DNA of 64,000 bases from Lepidostoma basale (GCA_022606425.2 JAHDVF020001350.1:868001-932000), one strand, 5' to 3'; positions 32,094 through 43,034 are shown, counted from the stretch's first letter. Numbers and translations: made by a program. Notes: generated from the sequence alone by a model not told the origin.

Positions 32094-32990
32094 AAACTAA
32101 CTAACTAACCATCACGCCGTCTCCCCGGAGGAGTAGGCAGAGAGGATGGATCGCCACATTGTTCTATCCTGGCATAATTCTTGCGCTTATAATAGTAATA
32201 TGCCAACTTTTAAAGCGCCGTTTTTGTGATGTAATCAACTTAAGGGCGCATTAAGACGTGTTTTAAATCTAAATATCTAAATTTTCGGTTCTTCTACATT
32301 AACACATCGTGACATGCACGCTCGTCGATTGTTCCTACTTCGAACATGGCCGTCTTTCAGTAATTGATTAATTTGGTCATGCCATGTCTTCCTTGGCCTT
32401 CCTCGACTTCTTTTCCCATTCAGACTACTTGTATATATATTTAACCATTATTTCCTCATCCATTCGTTCCATATGTCCAAACCATCTGACTCGTTCTTAA
32501 TTTTATTTATCACGCAATCATCTGCCTTACATTTCTTTCTTACTTCATCATTAGATATTCTATCATACATTGTTTTTCCGCACATCCTTCTTAGTGACCT
32601 CATTTCTACGGCATTTATCCTACTTTCATCCTTCTTCTGCCAACTCCAAGCTTCATCCACTTGTTCCAGATTTTCACTGTTTACACTAATGTTGCAGACT
32701 GTCATGTTTCTTTTTCGAAAAACATTACCTTGGACTTATTCACATTCATCATCACAATTTGATCATCACGATACAATTATCATCATCACGATACAATTTT
32801 ATCATCATCACGATACAATTATCGCTTGCATACCTCATACATACTAATAGACCAGGGTTTGTAGTTCATGCTCGTTGTCTGCAAGTAGCACAGCGTCGTC
32901 CGCATACAACAAACAGCTTACTGACACACCGTTCATTTTTGCACCTGCTTCCAACCCTTTCAGCTCTTTCATGTCAATATTTATAATAAT
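32094..32990 (-). mobile_element. family A4 copy reaching the RT catalytic motif
   Basis: Reverse tail at 32094. The minus strand runs back through GETA end (interrupted by about 120 bp of unrelated sequence at 32170-32285), the NYTSSLNGKRSRGRPRKT-like linker, MRSLRRMCGKTMYDRISNDE, then FLFEK-like and N-terminal LLYADDAVLLADNEHEL (about 32870-32915). YADD is the RT catalytic box. A small tandem repeat (32745-32823) sits between. The copy is dead. Confidence 0.82.
32745..32823. repeat. four tandem CATCATCACGATACAATT units
   Basis: Four imperfect units of about 19-22 bp inside the family A4 copy, where the long A3 copy has none. Expansion occurred after insertion. Confidence 0.8.
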
Positions 32991-32999
32991 TGAAATACA

Positions 33000-33590
33000 A
33001 TAAGCCTTATCGATTATCGATTATACAAAATGGCGGAAACATGAAATAATACAAAGAAAAGTGCATTGTCATTGTAAGTAACTAAGAAATCATGATTTAA
33101 GTTTTATTTTTAACTATTCGAATATTGACCAAAAGGGATTATCAATTTGAAACTAATTGACATTACCTTTATGAAAAAAAATATACTAATGGTGATTTCA
33201 TGTACCTATCGTTAAAAAAGGCATCCCAAATGCATCAATATGTTATATTCTCCAGTAACTAATTCACCATCTTAAAATCTTGAAAATCGCAGAAAAACTA
33301 CAAAAAATAGTCAATGTTGTAAAAAGAGACATATTATTATCACTGGAATTCAATATTGTAAAAATGAATCTCTTGATTTTTTTGTATATTCTTATATTTA
33401 TCAATGCATTTAGTAGCGTTATAAAATAAATGCGTTAGTAAAAAGTTACAAAACATTAACATTTCTCTAATACGATTCCATACATATGAGAAGATTTTTT
33501 TTTAAAAACCATTAATTATCTTGCACATAAAACTCTCAGACGTCTATAAAAAAATAATTTTAAGAATAGTTACAGAATTAGTAAAAAAGT
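33000..33590. other. no gene seen
   Basis: AT-rich, no recognisable repeat or reading frame. Confidence 0.5.
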
Positions 33591-33599
33591 TATTATCAT

Positions 33600-33900
33600 T
33601 TTGTTGTATGTTGATAAATTTGTAATATATGAGAACGTATTTTTTGTTTAGTGCCGCTATTTATTTGTTCGCGGCAGTCGGATGTTTGAACGCTTTTTGC
33701 CATCGACGGCAGACGAAACCTATCATTACGAGCCCTTTCTCGGAAGGTCTTTGAAAGAAACCAGAATCTAAATAGGTCCAAATTGCCGAAGGTGGGTTTC
33801 ACTTCACCGTTCCGGTGAAAAGGGCGCATTTAAAGGTAAATTGCGATTTAATGAAGAGACACCAAAAATGGGCCGGAGATTCACCAGAGAACCGTAATGA
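33600..33900. other. GC-richer unique island
   Basis: Non-repetitive; includes CGGCAGTCGGATG and CCATCGACGGCAGACG. A minus-strand 77-codon frame (33596-33829) shows no known domain. Confidence 0.3.
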
Positions 33901-34316
33901 TGTTGGCAGGAAATTGGTTTCTTTTCGAAAACAAATTATTTTGACAAAATGTTGACTAAACGGTTTGGTTTCGAATTGTCCATTGTTAATAATTTTATAG
34001 CATTTGAAAGGAGGCGTAGTAAATGAAGAAATATTGTATTAACATTTTTATTAACAACATATAAACTTGCATTCAAATTATTGATAATAATAAGTGCATT
34101 TTAAATAACGAAGATTGAACAGAATTATTTTTCTAATAAGGATTTTTGTGTACTGATTTCAATCCATAGTACAAACAAAGTAGACAAATTATTATTTTGA
34201 ATAATAATAATAATAATAATATGATAATACATGTATATAAATGACGTAAACGGAGCCAGAAATAGAGGAAGGTCGATGAAACGTGGCACGATCAAATCCA
34301 TCAAATATTAAATGTC

Positions 34317-34708
34317 TAACTAACTAACTAACTAACCATCACGCCGTCTCCCCGAAAGGGTAGGCAGAAAGAATGGACTGCCACACTTTAATCGATGCGG
34401 CACTCCATCCTCCTCTTTTCGCCATCGCGAGAGACGCGGTGTGATGGGTTGCGAACCTCATCGCCACCAAAAGGCATCTCCCGCGCACACTTCAATCGTT
34501 CAACGTCTACATAATAAATCTAAAACAAATTATCTGAAATACAATGATATAAAATAAAATAACAAAGAAACATAATTTAACACATAATGTTATTTTAGAT
34601 GGTGCACTTGTCGTCAGCTGGACGATCCGGACATTTGTGTTTATTTAATTTTTATTCCACGCTATCCACTGTTTTTTTTTTAATTTACTGTAACTAGGCA
34701 CTTAAAAC
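34317..34708 (-). mobile_element. family N copy with 10-bp TSD
   Basis: Flanked by ATTAAATGTC (34307-34316 and 34709-34718), which is the family A sequence it landed in. On the minus strand it runs from GTTTTAAGTGCCTAG through GTCCGGATCGTCC, GTGCGCGGGAGATGCC, the A-derived end and a (GTTA)n tail. It is 392 bp. It has no reading frame. The TSD defines both ends precisely. Confidence 0.9.
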
Positions 34709-34756
34709 ATTAAATGTCGGTCACGTAAAAATCATGAAATCATGCGTGCATGATAC

Positions 34757-35100
34757 GATCAAATCAAATCAGTTTATTTCATCAATAGACATTACAAAAT
34801 TAAGATTTAAGGCATCTTTTGAGAACAGGTCAAATAATATATTATATATAGTATACTACCAGAAACGCATGAGAGATGGTTCGACATTAGGAAGACAAGA
34901 TACTCTCCAAAATCAAAACATTTGCCGTACTTTCACTAATAAATTTATGAAAGACGTCGATCTCCGAGGAGACCGCGTTCAGCAGATTAATCGCTTTTCC
35001 CACCGGTGTCACCAGAGGCAGGTTAGTTCTGGCGGCCGGTAGGTAAAACAATCTATGCTGTCGCTGTCGGAGATATCTATGAATGTCACGAACTCTGTCT
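34757..35100 (-). mobile_element. family I 3' end inserted in family A
   Basis: Minus strand encodes YLRQRQHRLFYLPAARTNLP and LVTPVGKAINLLNAVSSEID, then VFHKF with a shift, and ILESILSS-stop, 3' UTR and reverse TTTGA tail. Flanking family A bases TACGAT / CACGAT indicate a short imperfect TSD. Confidence 0.8.
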
Positions 35101-35215
35101 TTGAATATCACGATGCATGAATGTAGAGGAAACGAGAGAAGTGTGTCAGGACAGAACAAAGTGGCAGTCCATTATTTCTACCTACCTCTCCGAGGAGACA
35201 GTACAATTTTTAAGA

Positions 35216-35600
35216 GAGTTAGTATAATTTTTTATGTTCTTTTTTTCTTATGGTAATTTATACTTTTAAGTATTAGCCTTAATATGTTTACTTCATACGC
35301 CTTTCTTTGGTTTTGATTAAGTTATATTTACATATGAGAATGTAGGAGGTCACCTCCGAAATGTGTAGTGTTTAATATTTTTATTTATTTTACTTTTATA
35401 TGATACACATTTTTAATAAAAAAGTTTATGGACTGTACTTGTCACATAAAAGAGCATGTTAGTGGAATTGTAAGTAACATAGCGGTTTGTTAGTAATCTT
35501 AAGCTTACATTGGTAAGTGACTTACCGTAACATGATGATATAATTAAAATTGAATGCTAGGAAAGTTGTAATAATAAATTTACATACTAGGATAGGAAAT
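35216..35600. other. no gene seen; one degraded P motif
   Basis: AT-rich. At 35345-35372, TAGGAGG, TCA, CCTCCGAAATGTGT keeps the perfect GGAGG/CCTCC stem of the P motif but has lost the CTGAAGA and GAAAC cores. Confidence 0.4.
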
Positions 35601-35890
35601 CTCTTCTAAATCTAATTAAAAAAAAACAATTTTCTACATCTATGGTTGACCCCTTTATGTATTTGGTTAGAGCACGTTTAAATTTCTTTATGTCATTTAT
35701 TGATTTGAGACTCTCAGGAAGACGATTGAAAATATAGGGCGCGCTGAATGGAAATTGTTTTTGGGCTAGAGCTGACCGACAGCGAGGAATTGTAAAATTA
35801 TGATGAGAGGAATATCTTGTGGGACAGTTCTGTTGTGATCTCGAATTCGAAATTTAAATTTGGAGAAAATAGCTGATATTTTTATGTAGA
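35600..35890 (-). mobile_element. CR1/jockey-like RT C-terminal fragment
   Basis: Minus strand encodes SQQNCPTRYSSHHNFTIPRC, RSALAQKQFPFSAPYIFNRL and PESLKSINDIKKFKRALTKY, then IKG. The P-IFN-LP ... F---L-KYI pattern is the C terminus of CR1/jockey-type RTs. The family is different from I, J and L. Confidence 0.65.
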
Positions 35891-36092
35891 GTTATCGAAT
35901 ACTAGCGACGTCTTTCATATTAAATACTCTTGACTTTAGGAAGTATCTTGTCTTCCTAATGTTGAACCATCTCTAATGCGTTCCTGGTACTATGTTGTAT
36001 TTTTATAATATTTTATCTGTACTCAATAGATGCCTTAAACATTTTCCTGTTTGTAATGTCTTTTGAGTTAATAAACTGATTTGTTTTGAATA
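35890..36092 (+). mobile_element. family I 3' end
   Basis: DVFHIKYS.., LTLGSILSS-stop in broken frame, then CCTAATGTTGAACCATCTCT and the AATAAACTGATTTGTTTTGA end. Confidence 0.75.
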
Positions 36093-36329
36093 CTAAGGAT
36101 TTGATATTCTTTGAAAAACAAGGACGAAGGATATCTAATGGGTTTATTTTGTAAAAATATTTAATAAATAGAAGAGTTTAAAAATTCTTTTCCTAAATTC
36201 ACGTGGATTTGTCTTACCTACCTTTGGTTACCGGGCATGATGCAGAGGTCTGCCGACAGACAAAATATATGGCTCTATCTTCCAAATTCTTTTGTCTACC
36301 CGTTTTTTTGTGATCCGAAATTATCCAGA

Positions 36330-36490
36330 CCTTTTCACGGGATAAATAGCGGCGCTGGACCGTTGGGTGGGCGTGTGCAGTCCGGGGCCCGTAGCCCCCG
36401 GGCTGGGTCTGGGGGCCCTGCGAATTTCAGAAACAATCCTCTAAACAAGAGTCACGACTTTCGTGTTTATCCCTGTTTGTGGAAAAACAG
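36330..36490. other. very GC-rich island
   Basis: CCGGGGCCCGTAGCCCCCGG and GGGGGCCCTG make this one of the most GC-rich stretches. Part of an open frame (36237-36506) with no recognisable domain. Non-repetitive. Confidence 0.3.
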
Positions 36491-36587
36491 GGTGACCACA
36501 ATTTAACCACTGATTAAAACTCATTTCCAAATCTTAAGATCATCTTTTCCTCTTCGTGTCTATGGTGAGATTTTGTTAATATAAAAA

Positions 36588-36722
36588 AAACTAACCTTTA
36601 CGCCATCTTTCCGAAGGGGTAGGTGTAAAGAATGGACTGTCACACTGTCCTGTCCTAACATAACACTCTCGATTCCTCAACATTCACGCGCGTCGATTTC
36701 TCAGCCTTTTACGTGGCTATTG
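36588..36722 (-). mobile_element. family A2 3' end
   Basis: Minus strand: HVKG*EIDARECxNVEESxVM in outline, DRTV.QSIL and the A end. The tail is replaced by AAAACTAACC. It is very short and degraded. Confidence 0.65.
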
Positions 36723-36724
36723 GT

Positions 36725-37395
36725 TTAACTAACTAACCATCACACCGTCTCCCCGGAGGGGTAGCCAGAAAGAATGGAACGTCACACTGTTCTGTCCTGA
36801 CATAATTCTCTCGCTTTCTCCACATTCATACATCTTGTCATGCACGCACGTTGATTTTTCCGACTTCTCACATGACTGACATTTAATATTTGATTGATTT
36901 GATCGTGCCACGGTTTCCTCGGCCTTCCTCTATTTCTAGCTCCATTCACGACGTTTACATATACCTTCTTTACCATTCTGTCTTCACTCGTTCTTTCCAT
37001 GTGTCCAAACCATCTTAATGACCCTTTCTTTATTTTGTTCATAACACTTTCATTCGCACCACATTCACTTCTTATACTTGCATTTGACACTCTACCATAT
37101 ACAAATTTGCCACACATTCGTCCTAGAGATCTCATTTCTAGAACATTTATTCTACTTTTATCCTTCTTTTGCCAGTTCCATGCTTCGCTTCCATACATAA
37201 GGGTTGGCACAAGAAAACCATTGTGCACTGCCATTTTAGCTTTTTTGGATAGGTTTTTGTTTGCGATGATAACTTTAAGTGCACCATTCACATAATTGCC
37301 TGCCCCAACCCTTCTTTCAATATCCCCCTCCACTCGCCCATCTTTTGTTAACATACTACCCAAATACACGAACTCATCTTCTTGCTAGATATTTT
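36725..37395 (-). mobile_element. family A1 copy with a 195-codon open frame
   Basis: Minus-strand frame 36782-37369 encodes MYLGSMLTKDGRVEGDIERR, VGAGNYVNGALKVIIANKNL, PTLMYGSEAWNWQKKDKSRI, MRSLGRMCGKFVYGRVSNAS, LRWFGHMERTSEDRMVKKVY and VNGARNRGRPRKPWHDQINQ. It is one of the three longest A frames. It has YLGS (palm/thumb border) but not YADD. A frame break near 36790 separates it from the GETA end. The tail is (GTTA)n. Confidence 0.88.
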
Positions 37396-37435
37396 CACTA
37401 TTTTAATATAATATACAAGAGATAATATAGAGGCA

Positions 37436-37697
37436 AAAAAGAATGGTTAAAAAAGTATACGTTAACGATGTAAATGGGGTACTGAGTCGAGTCAGACCGA
37501 GGAAAACATGGCATGTCCAAATTAATCTAATTTTAAGGGTTGGTCATGTCAGAAGCCGGAAGAATCGACTTGCGTGTATCTCGCTGTATGAATGTGGAGG
37601 AAGCTATAGAGGTATGACAGAAAAGAGTAGTGTGGCGGTCCATTCTCTCTGCCTACCCCTGCGGGGAATCGGCTTGATGGTTTGTTGTTGTTGTAAA
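37436..37697 (+). mobile_element. family A3 3' end
   Basis: Encodes MVKKVYVNDVNGVLSRVRPR, KTWHVQINLILRVGHVRSRK and NRLACISLYECGGSYRGM in a shifted end. The A end is followed by GGTTTGTTGTTGTTGT, the (GTT)n tail of A3. Confidence 0.82.
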
Positions 37698-37699
37698 TA

Positions 37700-38270
37700 T
37701 AAGGGATAGATGCTTTCGCACGGTAGCCTCACTATCGTGAATTTAATAATATTTTAGTAAAGTATGGTCACCCTAATTTGTTGCAATTATTTTGGGTTTG
37801 GCAATCAAAATCGGAGACTCATAATGACAGATTTAAATAGAAATAGCCTTTGATTTGCGAGAAATTTCGACGAATAATGGGTGGGAAATTATACACCGCA
37901 GAGGACACATACTTGTGTAAAGGATACGTCATTAATTTTCAGAGACTCCCACGATCCTTCAGAATAGTGGGTGATGTCAACAATTAGACCATTTCTACAA
38001 GTTTTTTTCCACATACAATTACTAGCCCGTAGTAACTATCAATGGACCCCTACACCATTCATATGCTTATTACTTTTCATAAGATATAATTTATTTTAGA
38101 AATATTCTTGGAACTATAAAATTTGTGGTATATAATAATATTAAATTATTAAAAATTTTTGGCCTAATGTACCCATTTTCTATAGCTAGATTTTTTTTAA
38201 ACTTTGATGCTTGGACTAAAATTAGAATCTACTGGCATACAGAGGTTTAGATTTAAGGAGATGGTTACAG
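37700..38270. other. no gene seen
   Basis: AT-rich, GC-richer around 37800-37960. A weak family J 3' UTR fragment may lie at 38205-38262 (TTGGACTAAAATTAGAATCT, ACTGGCATACAGAGGTTTAG, minus strand). Confidence 0.4.
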
Positions 38271-38274
38271 AGAT

Positions 38275-38578
38275 AACTAACTAAATAACTAACCATCACG
38301 CCGTCTCCCCGAAGGGGTAGGCAGAAAGAATGGACTGCCACACTTTTCTTTCCTGACATATTTTTCTCGATTCCTCAACATTCATACATCGTGTCATGCA
38401 CGCGCGTCGATTTCTCTGACTCCTCACATGGCCGACATTCAATATTTGATTTATTTGATCGTTTTCCTCGGTTTTCCTCTATTCCTGGTTCCATTTACAT
38501 CGTTGATATATAATTTTTTTCACCATTCTTTCTTCCTTCATTCTTTCCATATGTCCAAACCATCTTAATGATCCTTTA
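38275..38578 (-). mobile_element. family A2 copy
   Basis: Minus strand: RWFGHMERMKEERMVKKIIY, INDVNGTRNRGKPRK, NVGHVRSQRNRRACMTRCMN, then EENISGKKSVAVHSFCLPLR in the shifted end. The tail is TTAGTTATTTAGTTAG. It is 5'-truncated at the RWFG segment. Confidence 0.82.
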
Positions 38579-38659
38579 AGCATTGGTTCCCTCCTCCAAG
38601 CATTGGTTGAACAGTTTACATATCCATGCGAAAACTATTATACTAACGAAAACTATGTA

Positions 38660-39082
38660 GCGAAGTAGGTACCTAAGGTCTTGAAACTGTTACATTGTCC
38701 AAACAAAGTGCCGAGAAACTGCGAGTGCCCCAAAGAGCCATGTTAGGAATAAGCCTAAGAGACAGAGTTAGAAACGATACGGTGAGAGAAAGAAGAAGGG
38801 TCACTGACATCATCCACCGGGTGGCGACTCTAAAATGGAAATGGGCAGGTCACGTAGCCAGAAGCTCAGATGAAAAGTGGACAAGAAGACTGCTGACTTG
38901 GAGACTGTGGACGGCAAAAAGAAGTGCAGGGCGACCGCAACTAAGGTGGAAGGATGATCTGAACAGACACGTCGGAATAACCTGGATGCAGTCTGCACAG
39001 GACAGAGTGACATGGAAGCGAATGGAGGAGGCCTTTGTCCAGGAGTTGACGGGAATAGGCTGAGGAAGAAGAAGAAGAAGAT
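38660..39082 (+). mobile_element. family E non-LTR RT C terminus
   Basis: The 122-codon frame encodes EKLRVPQRAMLGISLRDRVR, ERRRVTDIIHRVATLKWKWA, GHVARSSDEKWTRRLLTWRL, SAGRPQLRWKDDLNRHVGIT and WMQSAQDRVTWKRMEEAFVQ, ending LTGIG-stop with a (GAAGAA)n tail. Q-RAMLG--LRDR, W-WAGH-AR, and GRP--RW-DD are standard motifs of this RTE-like group in arthropods. It is intact over this region but 5'-truncated. Confidence 0.85.
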
Positions 39083-39810
39083 TGTTCTATATATATTGTC
39101 TATTCCTAAATAGATAATACATAATTACGATGCTTATGTATAATAGAAGCTTGCTAGTTCTGTTTGGGTGGACGATACCTACTTAAATGAATACATTGAT
39201 TGAGATTAAATTTCCATGTCGAGCTTGCTAGTTGGGTGGGTGAATTTCTAAATAAGAGACTGTTGTACTGAGTCGTCGCACGAGTAGGCAGTGAAGCTAC
39301 CGCTAGAGAATGGTTGAATAATATAACGGAAATAGATCGGTGGCGCCAACTCGCGATACGTGCAGGGCCGGGTTATATTATTTCAGAAGTAGACTATTTA
39401 AAAAATAATAATTAAATACAAAGTTTTTTTTAACTACTTCCATATTTGTCTTTATTTTGACAGCGCCCAGTTTCGCTAGTTTGAAACGAAAAACAGTAAA
39501 AAACTTCATTTTATTTAATTATTATTTCAAATTAACTTCCACAATTAATTTCTGTAAAATCATTTGATTATCGTAAAAATATACCTACTATTTTTTACAA
39601 CATCAAATTTAAATATCAAAATTTTAAAGATAATCCTTTCCAGAAAGGATATTTATTTGAATACGACCTTGATATACTCCAAGATTTTATTCTATGTTGT
39701 ATGAGTAACGAATCAAAATAACATATCAAATATTATATATCTTTTTTTTTTGTTTATAATTTTCATAAGAAGAAGAAATTCACGATTAGTAAAATCATGT
39801 TAAATTTTCA
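39083..39810. other. no gene seen
   Basis: AT-rich. Contains two imperfect copies of GCTTGCTAGTTNTGTTTGGGTGG-like sequence at 39148 and 39223. No coding motif. Confidence 0.45.
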
Positions 39811-39814
39811 TATA

Positions 39815-39905
39815 AACACTGGTTTTGCCAGGCTCGCTGGCATCGACAGACTCGTCAGACCACTCTGTCGATGCCAGCGAGCCTGGCGAAACCGGCCCCT
39901 GTCGA
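39815..39905. repeat. perfect 24-bp inverted repeat with P-type flank
   Basis: The arm GCCAGGCTCGCTGGCATCGA, then CAGA, returns perfectly as TCTGTCGATGCCAGCGAGCC, then TGGC, around a 15-nt loop. The right arm is followed by GAAACCGG and a TAAATAC stretch, as in the P motif at 1520, and the left arm mirrors this. A strong cruciform or hairpin. Confidence 0.8.
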
Positions 39906-39964
39906 AATAAATACAAAAATGGAAGAAGTTATTGTTAGAAATCTGCTGTATAGAGACACATACA

Positions 39965-40135
39965 CCTAAAAAAACACATTTTCAAAATATCGCATAAAAT
40001 GTAAACAATGGTTATCTGATTGCTGGTGTCACATGCAGCTCTCATGACTAAAAACACTGTCAAATTGCCCTTGAGGTGAGCTATTCACGAAAACGGCGCT
40101 ATACAAATTAGCCTAATTATTATTGTTATTATTAT
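39965..40135 (+). mobile_element. L2/CR1-like family L 3' UTR
   Basis: Carries TTTTCAAAATATCGCATAAA, GTCACATGCAGCTCTCATGA and CCCTTGAGGTGAGCTATTCA, ending GGCGCTATACAAATTAGCC and an ATT-rich tail. An end of the GGCGCTATA-CAAAT type with a short-repeat tail is known for L2/CR1-type LINEs. Confidence 0.75.
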
Positions 40136-40388
40136 AGGCCGGTCACGTGCAGAGGATGCCGTCATCGCGAACCCCAAAAAGATTGCTGGAGTGGCACCCA
40201 GGTGGTAGAAGACCAATTGGACAACCAAGGCTGCGATGGGAGGATGAAGTTGGGAGAGATGGGACAAGATTGTTACGAGTGTCAGATTGGAGGGTCGAAG
40301 CGGAGGACAGGAGGAGTTGGAGGCGAAGAATACTGGAGGCTAAGGCTCGATATGGGCTGTAGGGCCATCGAAGAAGAAGAGAATCATT
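40136..40388 (+). mobile_element. family G non-LTR RT C terminus
   Basis: Encodes AGHVQRMPSSRTPKRLLEWH, then PGGRRPIGQPRLRWEDEVGR, WRVEAEDRRSWRRRILEAKA and RYGL-stop, followed by AGGGCCATCGAAGAAGAAG. GHV-RM then GRR--G-P--RW-D is the RTE-like C-terminal pattern. It starts immediately after the tail of the L element. Confidence 0.75.
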
Positions 40389-40469
40389 ATTACCTACCTA
40401 TATTATACAAAATAATAAATATTTGAAATGTATTACTTAGGGGTTTTTACGGTTTTAGGGGTTTTTACC

Positions 40470-40839
40470 CCACCGGAATTCACCGGAATTTGTGCTGTTT
40501 CTTGCCCTCTGAGGGTGCGCTGTTTTCCAGCTGGGAGAGGGAGGTTGCCCCTCTGTGACGGGTCTCGTTCCTTTCCCTGTTGGCCATAATAATAATTTGT
40601 GCAGTGGTTTTATTTAATATTATGAAATGCTTCCTAAACCTCGTCCTTTGTCCTACATGCCAAAAACTGTACTCTACGTTATTATTATTTTTTTTTTTCC
40701 CATCCCGCATTTGTCTCCTCTGCCTCTCCTGTTCTTCCCGCTGTATATTCCTGTGGTGTATATTTTATCTTTTATATAATGTTCCTCAAATGTTCATGTA
40801 TTATATATATTATGATTATTTATTTATTCAATAAAGTAC
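40470..40839. other. possible 5' part of a family K copy
   Basis: GC-richer sequence followed by a T-run (40690-40702) and pyrimidine-rich stretch CATCCCGCATTTGTCTCCTC, similar in character to 44240-44330 in the other K copy. No coding motif. Confidence 0.35.
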
Positions 40840-41030
40840 AGCGGAGCATAGAGGTGAGATTGAGTAGATTAAATGTGGTCTGGCACCCCCTTGTCGTTGC
40901 CGTATTTAAATGTAAGTCCCGGATGGACCGGGGACAGGCCCAGGGAGTGTACGAGCGAGGCTGATAAAAGGGCGCCGCTACGCCCTATAACAGCCTCGGG
41001 TATGTGGCGGGAACTTCTATGTTCCTTTTA
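40840..41030 (+). mobile_element. family K repeat
   Basis: AGATTAAATGTGGTCTGGCA, GTAAGTCCCGGATGGACCGG, GCGCCGCTACGCCCTATAAC and AGCCTCGGGT match 44510-44660. Probably a non-LTR 3' UTR. The coding part is not seen. Confidence 0.6.
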
Positions 41031-41139
41031 AAAAAAAATGTATTACTCATGACGATAAAAATTCATATTCATCATTCAGTCATATGAGAATTATTAACTA
41101 GTAATAATTGAATTATATCCGTTGTTTTGAATTCAAATT

Positions 41140-41400
41140 TGAATTAAGAATCCGGAATGCGGGACTGCGGTTGAGCCAATTACGATCGGGCGCCGCCGAT
41201 CCGCGCATACATCGGACCAATGACGCAACGACACGCGGAGTGATTCGGGACTATTGTGTGCGGCTATGACACGGGAGTTGTTACTTGTTCCCGATTATCA
41301 GCTCTGGCGGTCACCGGTCCCGCCATGCTAGCTCGGCCTCCAACTAGACCATTGGGTCACGCGGGAAGTGCCGGGGCGACGAGAGGTTAACTAAAGTTAG
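41140..41400. other. GC-rich unique island
   Basis: Non-repetitive, with CGGGCGCCGCCGATCCGCGC and GGTCACCGGTCCCGCC. No open frame. Candidate conserved noncoding element. Confidence 0.35.
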
Positions 41401-41419
41401 CTGGGATTACATATTAACC

Positions 41420-41800
41420 CTAACTAACCATCACGCCGTCTCCCCGAAGGGGTAGGCAGAAATAATGAACTGCCACACTTTTTTTTTCCTAACATATTTC
41501 TCTCGCTTCTTCAACATTCATACATCGTGTCATGCACGCGCGTCGATTTCTCCGACTCATCACGTCGCCGACATTTAATATTTGATTTATTTGCCACGTT
41601 TTCCTCAGACTTCCCTTAGTTCTAGATCCATTTAAAAAATTTTTTTTACCATTTCATTCTTTCCATATGTCTAAACCATCTTAATGATCCTTTCATTATT
41701 TTGTTCATAACACCATCATTCGCACCGCATTCACTTCTAATATTTTCATTCGACATTCTATCATACACTACACATTCGTCTAAGAGATATAAGTTATTCA
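41420..41800 (-). mobile_element. family A2 copy
   Basis: Minus strand from YLLDECV-like and MSNENIRSECGANDGVMNKI through MKGSLRWFRHMER, GSRTKGSLRKTW-like linker and NVGDVMSRRNRRACMTRCMN to the GETA end and GTTAGGG. Heavily mutated and deleted in the KK(V/L)YVNDVNG segment. Confidence 0.8.
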
Positions 41801-41914
41801 CCTTCACCGTCAACCGCCTTCACTGTCAAGAAAAAGTTTTTAATTTTATTTTTAAATATGTCAAACCACCAAGTAATGGCTTCGTATCAAAGTATAAAAT
41901 AAAAATATATTAAA

Positions 41915-42418
41915 CGTAGGGTGTTCTTCTACCGACCCTTATGTATGGAAGCGAAGCATGGAACTGGCAGAAGAAGGATGAAAGTAGAATAAATGCAGTA
42001 GAGATGAGGTCCCTAAGACGTATGTGTGGTAGAACGATATACGACAGAATCTCAAATGCTGATATTAGAAAATAATGTAGAGCGGAAGAAGGTATTATGA
42101 ACAAAATAATGAAAGGATCGCTGCGTTGGTTCGGACATATGGAGCGCATGGATGGAGAAAGAATGGTTAAGAAAGTATACGTTAATGATATAAATTGAGT
42201 ACGGAGTCGAGGCAGACCGAGGAAAACTTGGCATGACTTAATTAATAAAAATTTTAAGGTTGGTCATGTTAGAAGTCGGAAGAATCGACGTGCGTGTGTG
42301 ACTCGCTGTATGAATGTGGAGGAAGCTAGAGAGGTGTGCCCGGATAGAGTAGTGTGGCGGTCCATTCTCTCTGCCTAACCTTCGGGGAAACGGCGTGATG
42401 GTTTGTTGTTGTTGAGTT
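41915..42418 (+). mobile_element. family A3 copy
   Basis: VFFYRPLMYGSEAWNWQKKD, ESRINAVEMRSLRRMCGRTI, YDRISNADIRK, CRAEEGIMNKIMKGSLRWFG and MERMDGERMVKKVYVNDIN, then GRPRKTWHD-like and GHVRSRKNRRACVTRCMNVE to the GET(A) end with GGTTTGTTGTTGTTG. Two in-frame stops. Head to head with 41420-41800. Confidence 0.85.
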
Positions 42419-43030
42419 ATAATGATGGTGAGTTAATCAGTTTATGGACTAGTGCCAATTGTGTATAATTCTCGTTGTGTAAATAATTATCGAAGCAGCA
42501 GAGATCCACATTATCTACGCAATGTCCCCTGATATCCAAAGAAAAAGGTTGCAGAGAGATGTTAGTATTCCGTGACACGGCGCATGTGGGCCTTGCTCTT
42601 GTACCAACTGTTCTCCTGGTAGAACCAAGTTGTTGTAACTTCCAATTAGAATCTAAATATAAAAATATGTAGAGATTAACATTTATAATCAAAATCTTCA
42701 TAGATGGCACATTGAAACTGATATGTGAAATCTGGTGTAGAACTTAAACATATATACAACTAACAAAAATTTGTCAGACATGGTCATAAAGAAAGGTGAA
42801 ATGGGAATGTTGTAATTACATAAAGCGTGCGCTTAACCCAACCAATGACAGGTCATAAGTCCTGTAAACACCTTGATCAACCATATTCAGTTTCCAATTT
42901 GCACCTTCGTCTCTATTGAGATACAATTAAATCATGAATTGATAACCCGCAATGGGCGAAATCCAGTATTCGTATACAAGTATATGTATACACTCAAAAA
43001 ATATATATAGATATATTGTAAAAATATGTA
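42419..43030. other. no gene identified
   Basis: A minus-strand 97-codon frame (42417-42710) has no recognisable domain. No repeat family recognised. Confidence 0.45.
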
Positions 43031-43034
43031 TTTA

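Larger units (their letters stand above)
34225..35215 (+). mobile_element. family A copy split by two later insertions
   Basis: Three pieces join into one A copy: 34235-34316 (INDVNGARNRGRSMKRGTI... in broken frame), 34709-34757 (NVGHVKIMKSCVHDT) and 35101-35215 (CMNVEETREVCQDRTKWQSI, then YLSEETVQ). Between them are family N (34317-34708, 10-bp TSD) and family I (34757-35100). Residues suggest A1 or a relative. Confidence 0.8.
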
